DNA from: Cryobacterium breve
GTDB lineage: Bacteria > Actinomycetota > Actinomycetes > Actinomycetales > Microbacteriaceae
DNA: 64,000 bases
NCBI RefSeq assembly: GCF_027594785.1
Contig: NZ_CP075584.1
Coordinates: 3,782,001 to 3,846,000 of the forward strand
Reading direction: 5' to 3'
Shown here: positions 24,367 to 34,117 of the stretch, piece after piece
How positions within the stretch are numbered: the stretch's first letter is position 1
Layout: every line of letters starts with the position of its first letter
Translations under genes and position numbers: made by a program
Notes under the pieces: generated by a model
Database searches by the model: none
Seen by the model: only the letters and a program-made list of their open reading frames with translations
Told to the model about the DNA's origin: nothing

Positions 24367-27300
24367 CTACCGGGCCGGCCGTTTCTGTCCTGGCCACGGC
24401 GCCGGTTTCCCGAACAGATAGCCCTGACCGTGCAGCCAACCCTGCGACAGGAGGGTCTGCGCCTGCGTCTCCGTCTCGATGCCTTCGGCGACACCCGTGA
24501 GGTCGAGGTGCGCAACGAGTCCCGCGAGACCGGCCGCCAATGCGTCGACGCCACGGTTGTCGTCGCCGAGGCCGGCGACGAAGCTCGCGTCGAGCTTGAG
24601 TCCCGTGACCGGGAGGTCGCGTAGCAGCGAGATTGAGGAGAATCCGGTGCCGAAATCGTCGACGTGCAGGCCGACGCCGAGATCGCGGACCGCGTCGAGG
24701 CTCCCGGTGGTGGATGGCCGCAGCGACAGCACGGCCGTTTCGGTCACCTCGACGATGAGTCGGGAGGGGTCCACGCCGTGGTTCCGGAGGGTCGACGTGA
24801 AGGTCTCGGCCCAGGACTCGTGGGCCAGATCGACGGCGGACACGTTGACGCTGATCGTGGTCGTACCGTGGGGATCGGCGGCCAGGACCGAGCAAACCTG
24901 GTCGAGCACGAATCGATCGATGCCGAGAATGAGTCGGGATTCTTCGGCGATCGGGAGGAAATCGGCCGGTGCGAGAAGTCCGCGCACGGGGTGCTGCCAG
25001 CGGACGAGTGCCTCATAGCCGACGGTGGAGCGATCGAGGAGAGCGACGATCGGCTGGTAGTAGACGACGAAATCGCCCTTTGTAAGCGAGATCCGAATCT
25101 CGTCCTCGATGGTGAGTCGGTCCATCGCCTGGGAGTGCATCGTGTCGTCGAAGAACTGCCACCGGGCCCTGCCCGACTTCTTGGCGCGGAAGAGCGCGGA
25201 GTCGGTGTCCCGAAGAAGACTGGCCGCGGTGGACCCGCCCGTTGACAGGGCGATTCCCATCGACACCGTAGGTATGATCCGGTGTCCGTGGATCGAGAGT
25301 TCGGTGCTGAGTGCGGCCGTGATGTTCACCGCGACACGTTCGACATCCGCGGGTTCGGATGCGTTCGGAACGACGACCACGAATTCATCACCGCCGAAGC
25401 GTCCGACCCGGTCGTGGGGGAGCATCGCGGACGCGATCCGGTCTGCGATCACGGCGAGCACCTCATCGCCGGCGACATGGCCGAGCGAGTCGTTGACGAG
25501 CTTGAAGTTGTCGAGGTCGATGAACAACACTCCGACGGCCAGCCCGGAATCCCGGGACTCCTCGAGGTCCTGCTCAAGAATGCGGAGGATCCACTCCCGG
25601 TTGTGCATCCCCGTCAGCCGGTCGTTGTGCGCCTGAAACTGCAGTTCCTCGCGGGATTCGTGCTCGGCTGTGACGTCTTCGAGCTGCACGACCAGACGTT
25701 CCGGTATGCCCGCACTGGTCCGGATCACCGACGCGGTCCGGCGTGCCCAGATGACGGCTCCGTCGGCCCTGACCAGGCGCAGGCTCCTTGAAGGGAGTCT
25801 GAGCCGCCGAGGCGATCGTGAGAGCGCGCGCCGCGATCACGGTCGCCCGGTCGTCCGGGTGCACCAGCTCGTCTGTGCACCTGGCGAGAAGCCAGGCCTC
25901 GTCACGGAGGAGCATGGCGCATAAGGCCTCGTTCACGACCTGGATGCGTCCGGTGAGGTCACAGAGGATCATGCCCGTCGTCGATGACGTCAGCACGGCC
26001 CGGAACAGTTCAACCGACTTCTCGAGGGACTGCCGAGCGACGGTCTCGTCGTGCACGTCGCGCAGGGAGATCACCCGGCCGGTGGTCCGGCCTGCCGCGT
26101 CGTGAAGGTCGCGCGTGACGGTCGAGACCCAGCGATAGCTGCCGTCGCTGCGCCGGACCCGGAACGGACTATGGCGCCGCACTCCATCGTTCTGTCTAGC
26201 GCGGGCCGCCTGCACGCCCGGCACGTCGTCGGGATGTACGAATTCGGCGGATGTGCGATTCAGCAGGTCATCGTGCTTCCAGCCCAGTGCCTCCTCGAGG
26301 GACGGCGAAGCCCAGACGTACCGGTCGGCGGAGTCGACCATGAGTACGACGTCGGAGGCATTCTCGGCGAGCAGCCGGTAACGCTGCTCCGAATCCTGCA
26401 GCGCCTGGACGGCGAGGTGCTGCTCCGTCACGTCCCGCCAGATCACGGACACCCGGTCGCCGACGGGAGCGGCGTGGAAGTCATACCACCGGTCCGGCCG
26501 GTTGCCGTGAGGTGACGAGGCCCGGAAACCGTCGCGATGGCAGGGGACGCCCTGCTCGAGGACCTCCGCGCACAGGGCTCCGAGCGCCCCGGAGATCGCC
26601 GCCGGCATGGGGTTGAGCAGCGAGCCGCCGATGAACTGCCCCTCCGGCAACCCGTGGAAGGCACAGGCCGCCGGATTGGCCTCGTCCACCAGGAAATCGA
26701 TGACGGTCCCGTTGAAGTTGCGCACCGCCTGGACGAGCACGTACGGGTCGCCCAGTCCGGCCAGCGATGCGTGCAGGGTCTTGCGGTCGGTCCACGCCGA
26801 CTTTTCGGCCGCCACGAGTTCGTCGATGCCGGTGAAGTCGTGCACGGCCCCGACAACGGTGCCGTCCGGCGCCAGAACGGGGCTCGACGACTGGTAGAAC
26901 CACTGGTCGGAACCATCCGTGCAAAGCACGCGAATGCGCCCGTGCGCCTTTGTTCCGCGGGCGACCAGGCCGGCGAACTCCGCGGCATCCGCCTGGTGGC
27001 CGGGAGGCCCGAGCCAGGACAGCGGGTTTCCGACGAGGGCGTCGCGGGCCCAGCCGATCGCCCGGGTCGTCGAGGGAGAGGCCCACGACACGACGCCGTC
27101 GAGGTCGGTGCGCAGCACGAAGTCGGTCACGTTGTCCGCGAGGGCGCGGTACCCGGCGAGCACGGTGTTGGTTGCCGCCCTGCCCTCGGCCGTGTCGGTC
27201 ACCTCGTCCAGAAGGGCGAAGGCGCCCACGGTCGCACCGGCCTCGTCGACGACCGGAATCCCCGAAATCCTGAGCCAGGCCAGACGAGCCGGGTCTGTGT

Positions 27301-27769
27301 CATCGCCGGGAACGAACAGTCCGATCAAGGTTTCGGCTACCGGCGCTCCCGTGCGCAGGGCCGACAGCGCCGGCAGATCACGCAGGGCGATCGGGGCACC
27401 CCACTCGTCGATGGGATTCCAGTTCTGCGCCTCGGGCGTACGTCCGAGCTGATCGTCCCAGACCAGATGCAACTGGCTGGTCGCGATGAGGTTGGCGCCC
27501 AGAACCCTCCCATCGGGAGTCCCATAGGCGATGAGGCCGAAACCGGCGGGCACGAATGGCCGCTGCAGCCGAACGGCGGCGGGAGCGTCGGCCGCCCACC
27601 GGGTCTCTGAGAGAGGATCGCCGTGGAGACGGTCTACGTCGAACACGGGCTCAACCGCGTTCAGGGGGAAGAGCGCGCCGCGGCGAATGGGTGACGACAG
27701 TGTGCCAATGCATGTCGCCCCTGACTGCGGGACGACGGCCCCGCGATTTCCTGACCTATCCTCGCACAT
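24367..27769 (-). CDS. multi-PAS diguanylate cyclase/phosphodiesterase (GGDEF-EAL), frame break
   Basis: A protein of about 1,133 residues that makes and/or degrades cyclic di-GMP. Seen in order: an N-terminal sensor region, about four to five PAS/PAC units to residue 700 (ADNVTDFVLRTDLDG and AENASDVVLMVDSADRYVWASP are typical openings), a GGDEF domain with an intact RFGGDEF near residue 790, and an EAL domain with YEALVRW near residue 915, DDFGTGFSS and EGIET. Both catalytic motifs are intact. No transmembrane helix is evident, so the sensors are cytosolic. The frame breaks at 25781-25785 (AGGCT on the + strand); removing one base gives PFKELRLVRADG. The ATG is preceded by a GGGGGG site. Confidence 0.93.
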
Positions 27770-27892
27770 CGTGCCCCCCGTTTGGGGCAATGGCCGGCGA
27801 GACCGGTATCGGCAGAATTCGCACCAGCTACAGACAATTCGGTGGACCCGAGCGTATTTTGTTCGGTGGAGCACGGGGGTCTGGCTCCTGGG

Positions 27893-28504
27893 ATGAACAG
27901 GAAGGGCAGGGTGGCCGGCATGACAGCGGTGGCCGCGGTGATTTTGGCGTTGGCGGCGATCATGGTCGTCTCCGTGGGCACGACGATCGTCGTGGTGCGG
28001 ATGCTGTACAAACGCATGCGTCGCAGTCGCGTCGTGGCCCGTGCGGCACTGCGCACCCGGGCGGCCCTGAGCCGGGGACCGCAGCGCGAGGTCGTGGGAC
28101 TCCGCATCCGACTGAGAGACACTCTCGGAAGCGGTCAGTCCGCGGTGGACCTCGCGCTGGGCAGTGACGGGCCGCGGGGCGAGCTTCCCCGCCTGTTCCG
28201 CCGGATCAAGAATGAAGGTGCTGTCCTCGACGCACAACTGCTGTTGCTGACGAGCGAAACCGATGCCGTCGTGCTCGCCGAGGAACTACCACTGGCTAGA
28301 CGAAGGGTGGACGACGTCGCCGGGCTCGTTCGTCGGCTGCGAGCGACCGTGGCCGGCGGGCGCGGGGACCTCACCGATGATGTCCTGCTGGCGCTGCGTG
28401 CGGAACTCGACCGCGAGGTCGAAGCCCTGGACGCCGGAGTCCGGGAACTGCACGCACTCAATGGGCACGATCACGGTGACATGACCGGGAGGAAGTACTC
28501 ATGA
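27893..28504 (+). CDS. membrane-anchored coiled-coil protein, PspA partner
   Basis: A 203-residue protein with one N-terminal transmembrane helix (about residues 10-35) followed by a basic segment and long charged helices. I recognise no named family. It overlaps the PspA gene by 4 bp (ATGA), so the two are co-translated; actinobacterial PspA genes are often paired with a small membrane protein that anchors or regulates it. An ATG 27 bp downstream is an alternative start. A role in PspA recruitment is inference from position. Confidence 0.75.
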   Translation: MNRKGRVAGMTAVAAVILALAAIMVVSVGTTIVVVRMLYKRMRRSRVVARAALRTRAALSRGPQREVVGLRIRLRDTLGSGQSAVDLALGSDGPRGELPRLFRRIKNEGAVLDAQLLLLTSETDAVVLAEELPLARRRVDDVAGLVRRLRATVAGGRGDLTDDVLLALRAELDREVEALDAGVRELHALNGHDHGDMTGRKYS

Positions 28505-29281
28505 CCACCTCATCTCGACTTCGCAGTATCTTCCGGAGCAAGACCTCGCGTGCACTCGACCGGCTGGAAGACCCCGGCGAAGCTCTCGACGACAGCTACG
28601 AGCAGCAGCTCAAGATGCTCCAGCAGGTGCGGCAGGGACTCGCCGAGGTGACGACGGCGAAGAAACGGATCGAGCTGCAGGGGCAGGAGATGGGCGCCCG
28701 GTACCAACGGTTGGCCGACCAGGCCCAGGAGGCCCTGGACCAGGGACGCGAGGACCTCGCCCGGACCGCTCTCGAACGGCGTTCCTACCTCGAAACCCAG
28801 GTCGGCGCCATTCGTGAGCAATACGCCTCGCTCGAACGCCAGCAGGCGCAGTTGCAGGACAACGAGCGGCGTCTGTCCGAACGGGTCACCGCCTTCCGGA
28901 CCGAGAAGGAGACTCTCAAGGCCACCTATGCGGCTTCCGAGGCCCAGGCCCGGGCGAATGAGGCCGCGGCCGGCATCGGTTCCAATCTGGGTGACGTCGG
29001 CGCCAACCTCGATCGGGCCAGGGACCGGGTCGCGCAGATGCAGGCGCGCGCCGCAGCGACCGATGAGCTGCTCGCCCGAGGCGTGCTGAACGATCTCACG
29101 GCGCCCGCGGACGCGGACCTTGACCGGCAGCTGTCCGCGGGGGTGCGCCAGGCATCCGTCGAGCGCCAGCTTCAGGAGCCTGAAGAACGCCCGCGCCGCA
29201 CAACCCGACGGCCGTGCGCGCCCGGCGCGCGGGGGACCGGACGCGTGGTTGAGCATCGGGCAGGGGCCGGACGCCCCCTGA
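28501..29281 (+). CDS. pspA: PspA/IM30 (Vipp1) family protein, frame break near the end
   Basis: A PspA/ESCRT-III-like membrane-repair protein of about 259 residues. Seen: amphipathic N-terminus, then long coiled-coil helices (residues 25-190) with LEDPGEALDDSYEQQL, the family hallmark. The frame breaks at 29177-29181 (AGCCT): the raw frame ends in an arginine/proline-rich tail that looks out of frame, while removing one base gives QELKNARAAQP and a stop at 29281. Made with the preceding membrane protein; probably protects the inner membrane under stress. Confidence 0.9.
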
Positions 29282-29334
29282 GACCGAACCCGAGGCGGGA
29301 ACCCTGAGGCAGAAGAGGAGGAACCAGGTCGACC

Positions 29335-30613
29335 ATGAACCCCGCGGCGCGGCGCGTGCAAAGGATCTATCTGACCCTCCTGCTGGGCAACACCCTGGCC
29401 GCGTCGTTCATCTGGGGCATCAACACCCTGTTCCTGCTCGACGCCGGCCTGTCGAACTTCGAGGCTTTCGCCGCGAACGCATTCTTCACCGCCGGGATGG
29501 TGCTCTTCGAGATACCGACCGGGGTCGTCGCGGACACGGTCGGGCGGAAGGCGTCCTACCTGCTGGGCACGATCACGCTCTCGGTCACCACCGCGCTCTA
29601 CTGGTTGTTGTGGTTCTGGCACGCGCCCTTCGGCTGGTGGGCGCTCGTGTCCGTGCTTCTCGGGCTCGGCTTCACGTTCTTCTCCGGCGCGGTGGATGCC
29701 TGGCTCGTCGATGCGCTGGCCTTCAGCGGGTACACCGACGGTCTCGAGGCGGTCTTCGGCAGGGGGACTCGTCGTGACCGGCATCGCGATGTTCACCGGG
29801 TCGGTCCTGGGCGGCGTGATCGCTCAGGCGACCAATCTCGGCGTCCCTTTCCTGTTGCGCGCCGGGGTGCTCGTCGTGATGCTCGTGTTCGCGGCGGTCG
29901 TGATGAAGGACCTCGGATTCACTCCGGATCGATCCCAGGGACCGCTGAAGGCGACCAGGACCGTTCTCGCCGAGTCGATCGAGCACGGCCTCCGAAAGCG
30001 CTCGGTCCGGTGGGTGATCCTGTCCGCGCCCTTCGCCTCCGGGGTCGGGGTCTACGCGTTCTACGCCCTGCAGCCCTACCTGCTCGTGCTCTCCGGCGAC
30101 CCGACGGCGTACTCGATCGCCGGTCTCGCCGCTGCCGTGCTCTCGCTCGCGCAGGTCGCGGGTGGGGTGCTGGCCCCGCGGATCCGGGGAATGTTCCACC
30201 GGCGGACCACCACGGTGATCGGGGCATCCGTCACGAGCATCATCGTGCTCCTCGCTCTCGGACTCACCAGCCTCTTCTGGCTCGCGATCGTGCTGTTGGT
30301 GCTCTGGGGGTTCGTCTTCGCAGTCGCCGGCCCGGTGCGGCAGGCGTACCTCAATGACATGATCCCGTCGAAGCAGCGCGCGACGGTGCTATCGTTCGAC
30401 TCCCTCTTCGGCAGCCTCGGCGGGGTCTTCGTGCAACCGGCACTCGGCCGCGCCGCCGACCTCTGGGGCTACGGAACGTCGCTCGTGATCGGCGGCCTCA
30501 TCGAGGTGATCGGCATCCCGTTCCTGTTTGCCAGCCGGCGCCAGCACGATCCGGCCGACACCATCGGCACCCTGCCGGCGGATGCCGCGCCACAGGAACC
30601 CGAGGCGCGCTGA
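29335..30613 (+). CDS. MFS transporter, frame break
   Basis: A 12-helix major facilitator protein of about 425 residues. Seen: IWGINTLFLLDAGLSNFEAF in helix 1, EIPTGVVADTVGRKASYL as a motif-A-like loop after helix 2, and a long second half with GVYAFYALQPYLLVL and PVRQAYLNDMIPSKQRATVLSF, the latter typical of a group of uncharacterised MFS proteins. The frame breaks in the G run at 29762-29766; removing one G gives VFGRGLVVTGIAM. AGAGGAGG precedes the ATG. It follows pspA by 53 bp and is probably co-transcribed. Substrate unknown. Confidence 0.85.
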
Positions 30614-30643
30614 CCTCCGGCCGAGGCAAAGGGAATGCGCCCG

Positions 30644-30670
30644 GGGCCGGTCACCTCACGTGACCGGCCC
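30644..30670 (+). terminator. bidirectional terminator hairpin
   Basis: GGGCCGGTCAC and GTGACCGGCCC form a perfect 11-bp stem with a CTCAC loop, followed by TGTTCT. It sits between the MFS stop and the stop of the convergent secreted-protein gene. Confidence 0.8.
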
Positions 30671-30687
30671 TGTTCTGGTCGGCGGCG

Positions 30688-31452
30688 TCAGCTCACACTC
30701 TGGTGCGCCTGGCCGTAGCCGATGGAATCCGCCACGGTGCCGACGAGCCCGAGTGTCACTGTGCCGAGTGCCGATGGCAGCCCGCCCGATGGGGGAGTGG
30801 CCGGTCCGAAGGTGACGCTCGTCCCGTCGGCCAGCGTCGTGGTGATCGAGTCCAGGTAGACCTGCACGTTGCCGCGCAATTCCATCCGCGGGGAGCTCGT
30901 GACGAGCCCGGACCCGGACGCCGCCCCAACGTCGATGACGGCGTCGGTCAGCACGATGTCATCGGCCATGATCCTGAGCACGGGCGCTGAGGTACCGTCT
31001 GCGTGCGACACGGTCACGACCGTCACCGAGGTGAGCCCGGTGATGGTCATCGAAGATGCGCCGAGTTGCGCCGCCGGGTTGCCGAACACAGGTGCGTTCG
31101 GGTCTGGCGCGGCGACGACCGCCGCTGCGGCCGGAGTGATCAGGCCCGGAGCCGTGACGTCCACGGTCGGCCCGGTCGTGGGGACCGGGATCGGTGCAAC
31201 GACAGGCACCGGATCGACCGGAGATGTCGGGACGGTGGTGGGGATCGCATCCGCCACGCCAGGGTCAGCGGTCGGCGAAGTCGTCGCCGCGGGCGTCGGC
31301 GTCGGGACGCCGCAGTCGACGAGGAGCAGATCGCAGGGCACGGCCTGGCCCGGCGCCGGAATCGCCGCAGCCCCGATCGCCGACAGCGACAGCACGAGCC
31401 AGACGCCGACGACGCGCGGTCGCAGATCGCGGGAGGTCTCGCGGCGGCGCAT
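30688..31452 (-). CDS. secreted Pro/Thr-rich protein linked to DUF6114/DUF6230
   Basis: A 254-residue protein with an N-terminal signal (basic start, then GVWLVLSLSAIGAAAIPAP), a proline-, threonine- and valine-rich linker (residues about 55-120) and a C-terminal beta-rich domain containing MTITGLTSVTVVTVSHADG. No catalytic motif and no sortase signal are visible. Its ATG overlaps the DUF6114 stop by one base (TGATG), so it belongs to that operon. Probably a cell-surface or extracellular protein; function unknown. Confidence 0.75.
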   Translation of the reverse strand: MRRRETSRDLRPRVVGVWLVLSLSAIGAAAIPAPGQAVPCDLLLVDCGVPTPTPAATTSPTADPGVADAIPTTVPTSPVDPVPVVAPIPVPTTGPTVDVTAPGLITPAAAAVVAAPDPNAPVFGNPAAQLGASSMTITGLTSVTVVTVSHADGTSAPVLRIMADDIVLTDAVIDVGAASGSGLVTSSPRMELRGNVQVYLDSITTTLADGTSVTFGPATPPSGGLPSALGTVTLGLVGTVADSIGYGQAHQSVS

Positions 31453-31913
31453 CACAGGGCACGCCGCGGACGCGAGCGTTCTTCGACGAGCTCGCCCAAC
31501 TGGATTGCGGGCTCGTCGACCGGGCTCGCGAACAGCTCGACGGCGGTTCCCGCCCTGGTGGGCTTCGGCATCCAGGCGACGACCAGAATGCCGCCCACCG
31601 CACTCAGGACCATGCCGACGAAGAACCCGCCGAGGTTGACGCCGACCAGCGAGTAGATCGAGAACACCAGCGCGATCACACCGTAGAAGATCCGGTGGAC
31701 GGGCATCCCGATTGCGAGGATGCCCACAAGCACCACGATCACCGGAATGATCATGGCCTGCATGCCTTCGACCCCGACCTGCACGTGGATCGAGCCGACG
31801 TCGAGCTGGCCGGAGAAGAACATCTCCACTCCGGCCAGCACGACGAGGATGCCACCGACGAACGGTCTCTGACGGCACCAGCCAGTGAATGTGGCCCACG
31901 TGCTGGTTTTCAT
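31452..31913 (-). CDS. DUF6114 membrane protein
   Basis: A 153-residue membrane protein with about four helices, matching the DUF6114 family that accompanies DUF6230 proteins in actinobacteria. Seen: an opening WCRQRPFVGGILVVLAGVEMF, then three more hydrophobic segments up to residue 120 and a charged C-terminal tail. Encoded 32 bp after the DUF6230 gene and overlapping the next by one base. The chosen ATG has a GGAGAG ribosome site. Function unknown; a role with the two secreted neighbours is inferred from conserved order. Confidence 0.85.
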   Translation of the reverse strand: MKTSTWATFTGWCRQRPFVGGILVVLAGVEMFFSGQLDVGSIHVQVGVEGMQAMIIPVIVVLVGILAIGMPVHRIFYGVIALVFSIYSLVGVNLGGFFVGMVLSAVGGILVVAWMPKPTRAGTAVELFASPVDEPAIQLGELVEERSRPRRAL

Positions 31914-31945
31914 CCGCTCTCCTCCGTGGTGACGGGGTGCTTCGA

Positions 31946-32542
31946 TTAGAAGCACTCAGTTCCGTTGGTCAACTGCAGGTGCATGCCGTTCAGGGTGAAC
32001 ACCGAGGCCTGGGTGCTCCACGCCGTCTGCTGGAGCCCGGCAACCTTGATCGTGGCAGCATCCTGGGCGAAGTCGCCCGCGGTGCCCTTGGCGGCTGTGT
32101 TCACTGAGGCAGCGTCGACGCCGATGCGGATGTTGCCGAACGTTGCGTCTCCCTTGAGGTCGGTCATGCCGATCTGCAGGTCGGTTGCGGTCGCCGGCTT
32201 GCCGCCGCCGCCCGCACCGATCAGCAGGCCGACCTTGCCCAGAGGCGTGTCGGCCACGACGGACTGACACAGGTCGGCCAGGCTCGCGGTGCCGATGTTG
32301 GCGATCGCGACCGGGTGGTATGCCCCGGTCTTGCCGTCCTTCGCAACACCGCCGTACTGCGAGAATCCAGTTCCGTCGAGCTGTGATGCGCTGATCTTGA
32401 ACTGGCCTCCCGACACGGCGAACGAGACGGGGACGGCGCCGTTAGCGACCCCCGCCATGAGAACGGTGGACAGCAGGGCCACGGGAACCGCGGCGAGCAC
32501 GATCCGTCCGGCGTGGGAGCCGGTGAGCTTGGTGAACTTCAT
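31946..32542 (-). CDS. DUF6230 secreted protein
   Basis: A 198-residue exported protein of the DUF6230 family. Seen: an N-terminal signal with a hydrophobic core (AGRIVLAAVPVALLSTVLMA) and cleavage near VANGA, then a beta-rich domain with two conserved cysteines (LADLCQSVV and TECF at the end) that could form a disulfide. AAGGAGG lies 7 nt before the ATG. First gene of the operon, divergent from the TetR gene. Function unknown. Confidence 0.85.
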   Translation of the reverse strand: MKFTKLTGSHAGRIVLAAVPVALLSTVLMAGVANGAVPVSFAVSGGQFKISASQLDGTGFSQYGGVAKDGKTGAYHPVAIANIGTASLADLCQSVVADTPLGKVGLLIGAGGGGKPATATDLQIGMTDLKGDATFGNIRIGVDAASVNTAAKGTAGDFAQDAATIKVAGLQQTAWSTQASVFTLNGMHLQLTNGTECF

Positions 32543-32586
32543 AGATCCTCCTTGATCTGGGCAAACAGTCCGGCAGGTCGTTATTG

Positions 32587-32617
32587 ACTCGCCAACCAAT
32601 AAGCGCTGTTGACGAGT
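32587..32617 (+). promoter_or_regulatory. candidate TetR operator
   Basis: ACTCGCCAAC and GTTGACGAGT form a 10-bp dyad (one mismatch) with an 11-bp spacer. It lies 45 bp upstream of the DUF6230 start, between it and the divergent TetR gene, the place expected for an operator. Binding is inference. Confidence 0.5.
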
Positions 32618-32754
32618 GTACTAATAGCCTGATTTGGTAGACATCACGGTTTGGCAACGCTTTCCCTGCGGCGCTAACCGGGCATTCGAGTCGGAACGGG
32701 CGGTTCGAGGGGCGCCGAGGACCGTCCGCCGCGGAACGCGGATATGCTCGGACC

Positions 32755-33366
32755 ATGGAACCGGAGCGGCGAACGCGGCTGACTCCGGATGAGCGCCGGG
32801 CCCAACTGGTCGCGCTCGGAGTGAAATCCCTCGCGGACCAGCCGCTGGAAGCCCTCACCATCGACTACCTCTCCGCGCGTGCCGGCGTGTCCCGCGGGCT
32901 GCTGTTCCACTACTTCACATCGAAGAAGGGCCTGCACCGCGAAGTGGTGCGCACGGCGCGCGACGCCATGCTGAACGCGACCGAGCCTGCCCCGGAACTG
33001 CCGCCCCTCGAGCGGCTCCGCGACACCCTGACCCGGATCGTTCGTTTCGTGCGCGACTACCGCGGGACATTCTTCTCACTCGTGCGCGGTGTCGCGAGCG
33101 GGGACACCGAGGTGCGCGAGGTGCTGGAAGAAGCACGGGCATCCCAGGCGGATCGCGTGATCTCTGTCTTCCTGGAACTCGGAGTCGAAGACTCCGAGTT
33201 GCTTCGTCTCGCCCTGCGTTCCTGGGTCGGGTTCGCCGAGGACATCCTCGTCGACCTCGCGCTCAACACGGAGATGCCCTCAGAGGACATCGTCCTGTTT
33301 CTGGAACGGAGCGTCACGGCGATCACGGCATCCGTCGACCCTCAGAACGCGATCGCTCTCGACTGA
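32755..33366 (+). CDS. TetR-family transcriptional regulator
   Basis: A 203-residue TetR repressor. Seen: the helix-turn-helix IDYLSARAGVSRGLLFHYFTSKKGL (quoted here in parts: LSARAGVSRGLLFHYF, residues about 41-56), then a helical ligand domain without recognisable specificity. TATGCT lies 6 nt before the ATG, so the transcript is probably leaderless. It is divergent from the DUF6230/DUF6114/secreted operon, which it probably controls together with itself. Ligand unknown. Confidence 0.93.
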   Translation: MEPERRTRLTPDERRAQLVALGVKSLADQPLEALTIDYLSARAGVSRGLLFHYFTSKKGLHREVVRTARDAMLNATEPAPELPPLERLRDTLTRIVRFVRDYRGTFFSLVRGVASGDTEVREVLEEARASQADRVISVFLELGVEDSELLRLALRSWVGFAEDILVDLALNTEMPSEDIVLFLERSVTAITASVDPQNAIALD

Positions 33367-33385
33367 CGTTCGTCGCGGGTCCCGG

Positions 33386-33682
33386 TCAGTGCTGGCGAGT
33401 GTCCCTGCGGTCGTGACGCAGCTGGGAGACCTTGGCAGCACCCCGCCTGGCGAGGTCGTTCGCCGTGTGGCTGACCTTCTTCGCGCCCTCGAATTCGGTG
33501 CCGAGCAGGGCGAGGCCGCCGAGGCTGATCAACGCGCCGGGCCCGGGGAGAGGGATGAGCACGATGCCGAGCACGACGGTTCCCCCGCCGATGACGCCGA
33601 CGGAGGTGCGGTAGACGCGGTCGACGGTGCGGTTGCGACCGATGAGGTCGCGGGCGGAGCGGGCTACGGTTCTGACCGGCAT
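33386..33682 (-). CDS. PGPGW-type small membrane protein (TIGR02611 group)
   Basis: A 98-residue membrane protein with two helices carrying VVLGIVLIPLPGPGALISLG between them, the PGPGW/TIGR02611 hallmark (here PLPGPG). The tail is basic. TACACT lies exactly 6 nt before the ATG on the coding strand, indicating a leaderless mRNA. Monocistronic and convergent with TetR. The family has no known function. Confidence 0.87.
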   Translation of the reverse strand: MPVRTVARSARDLIGRNRTVDRVYRTSVGVIGGGTVVLGIVLIPLPGPGALISLGGLALLGTEFEGAKKVSHTANDLARRGAAKVSQLRHDRRDTRQH

Positions 33683-33752
33683 GCGCCGAGTGTAGCCGAC
33701 CCGGCTGGGCTGTCGGGAGGGGTGGGAGCCGGTGCCGTGTGTGCGGTGTGTA

Positions 33753-34115
33753 TTAGGCCCGGTCGGACTTGAGTGCCCTCTTCACGAGCTCGATCGCGTC
33801 GTCGTCGCTGAGTCGCGCGGCCCGCGCTTCCCTGGCGAAAGCGGATGCCACGTTCTCGACCCGCTGCCGGTCGGAGTGGGTATCGGCCGCAATGAACGTG
33901 CCGTGGCGCCCACGGGTGATCACCACTCCGGCGCGTTCGAGTTCGCGATAGGTCCTCGCCACGGTATTGGGGGCGATGCCGAGGTCGGCCGCGAGCTTCC
34001 GCACGGTCGGGAGGCGGGCATCCGCTTGCAGGCCGCCGGTGCGCACGAGTTCCACGATCTGGGCGCGCACCTGTTCGAACGGCGGGATCGCCGAGCGGGG
34101 GTCGATGACGAGCAT
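33753..34115 (-). CDS. GntR-family regulator (YtrA type)
   Basis: A 120-residue GntR regulator with only a short C-terminal dimerisation segment, as in the YtrA subfamily. Seen: IDPRSAIPPFEQVRAQIVELV, then LPTVRKLAADLGIAPNTVARTYRELERAGV cut here as RKLAADLGIAPNTVARTY (the helix-turn-helix, residues about 42-60). Encoded 2 bp after the membrane protein gene on the same strand, which it probably regulates; YtrA-type genes are usually in operons with transporters or membrane proteins. Confidence 0.93.
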   Translation of the reverse strand: MLVIDPRSAIPPFEQVRAQIVELVRTGGLQADARLPTVRKLAADLGIAPNTVARTYRELERAGVVITRGRHGTFIAADTHSDRQRVENVASAFAREARAARLSDDDAIELVKRALKSDRA

Positions 34116-34117
34116 GC

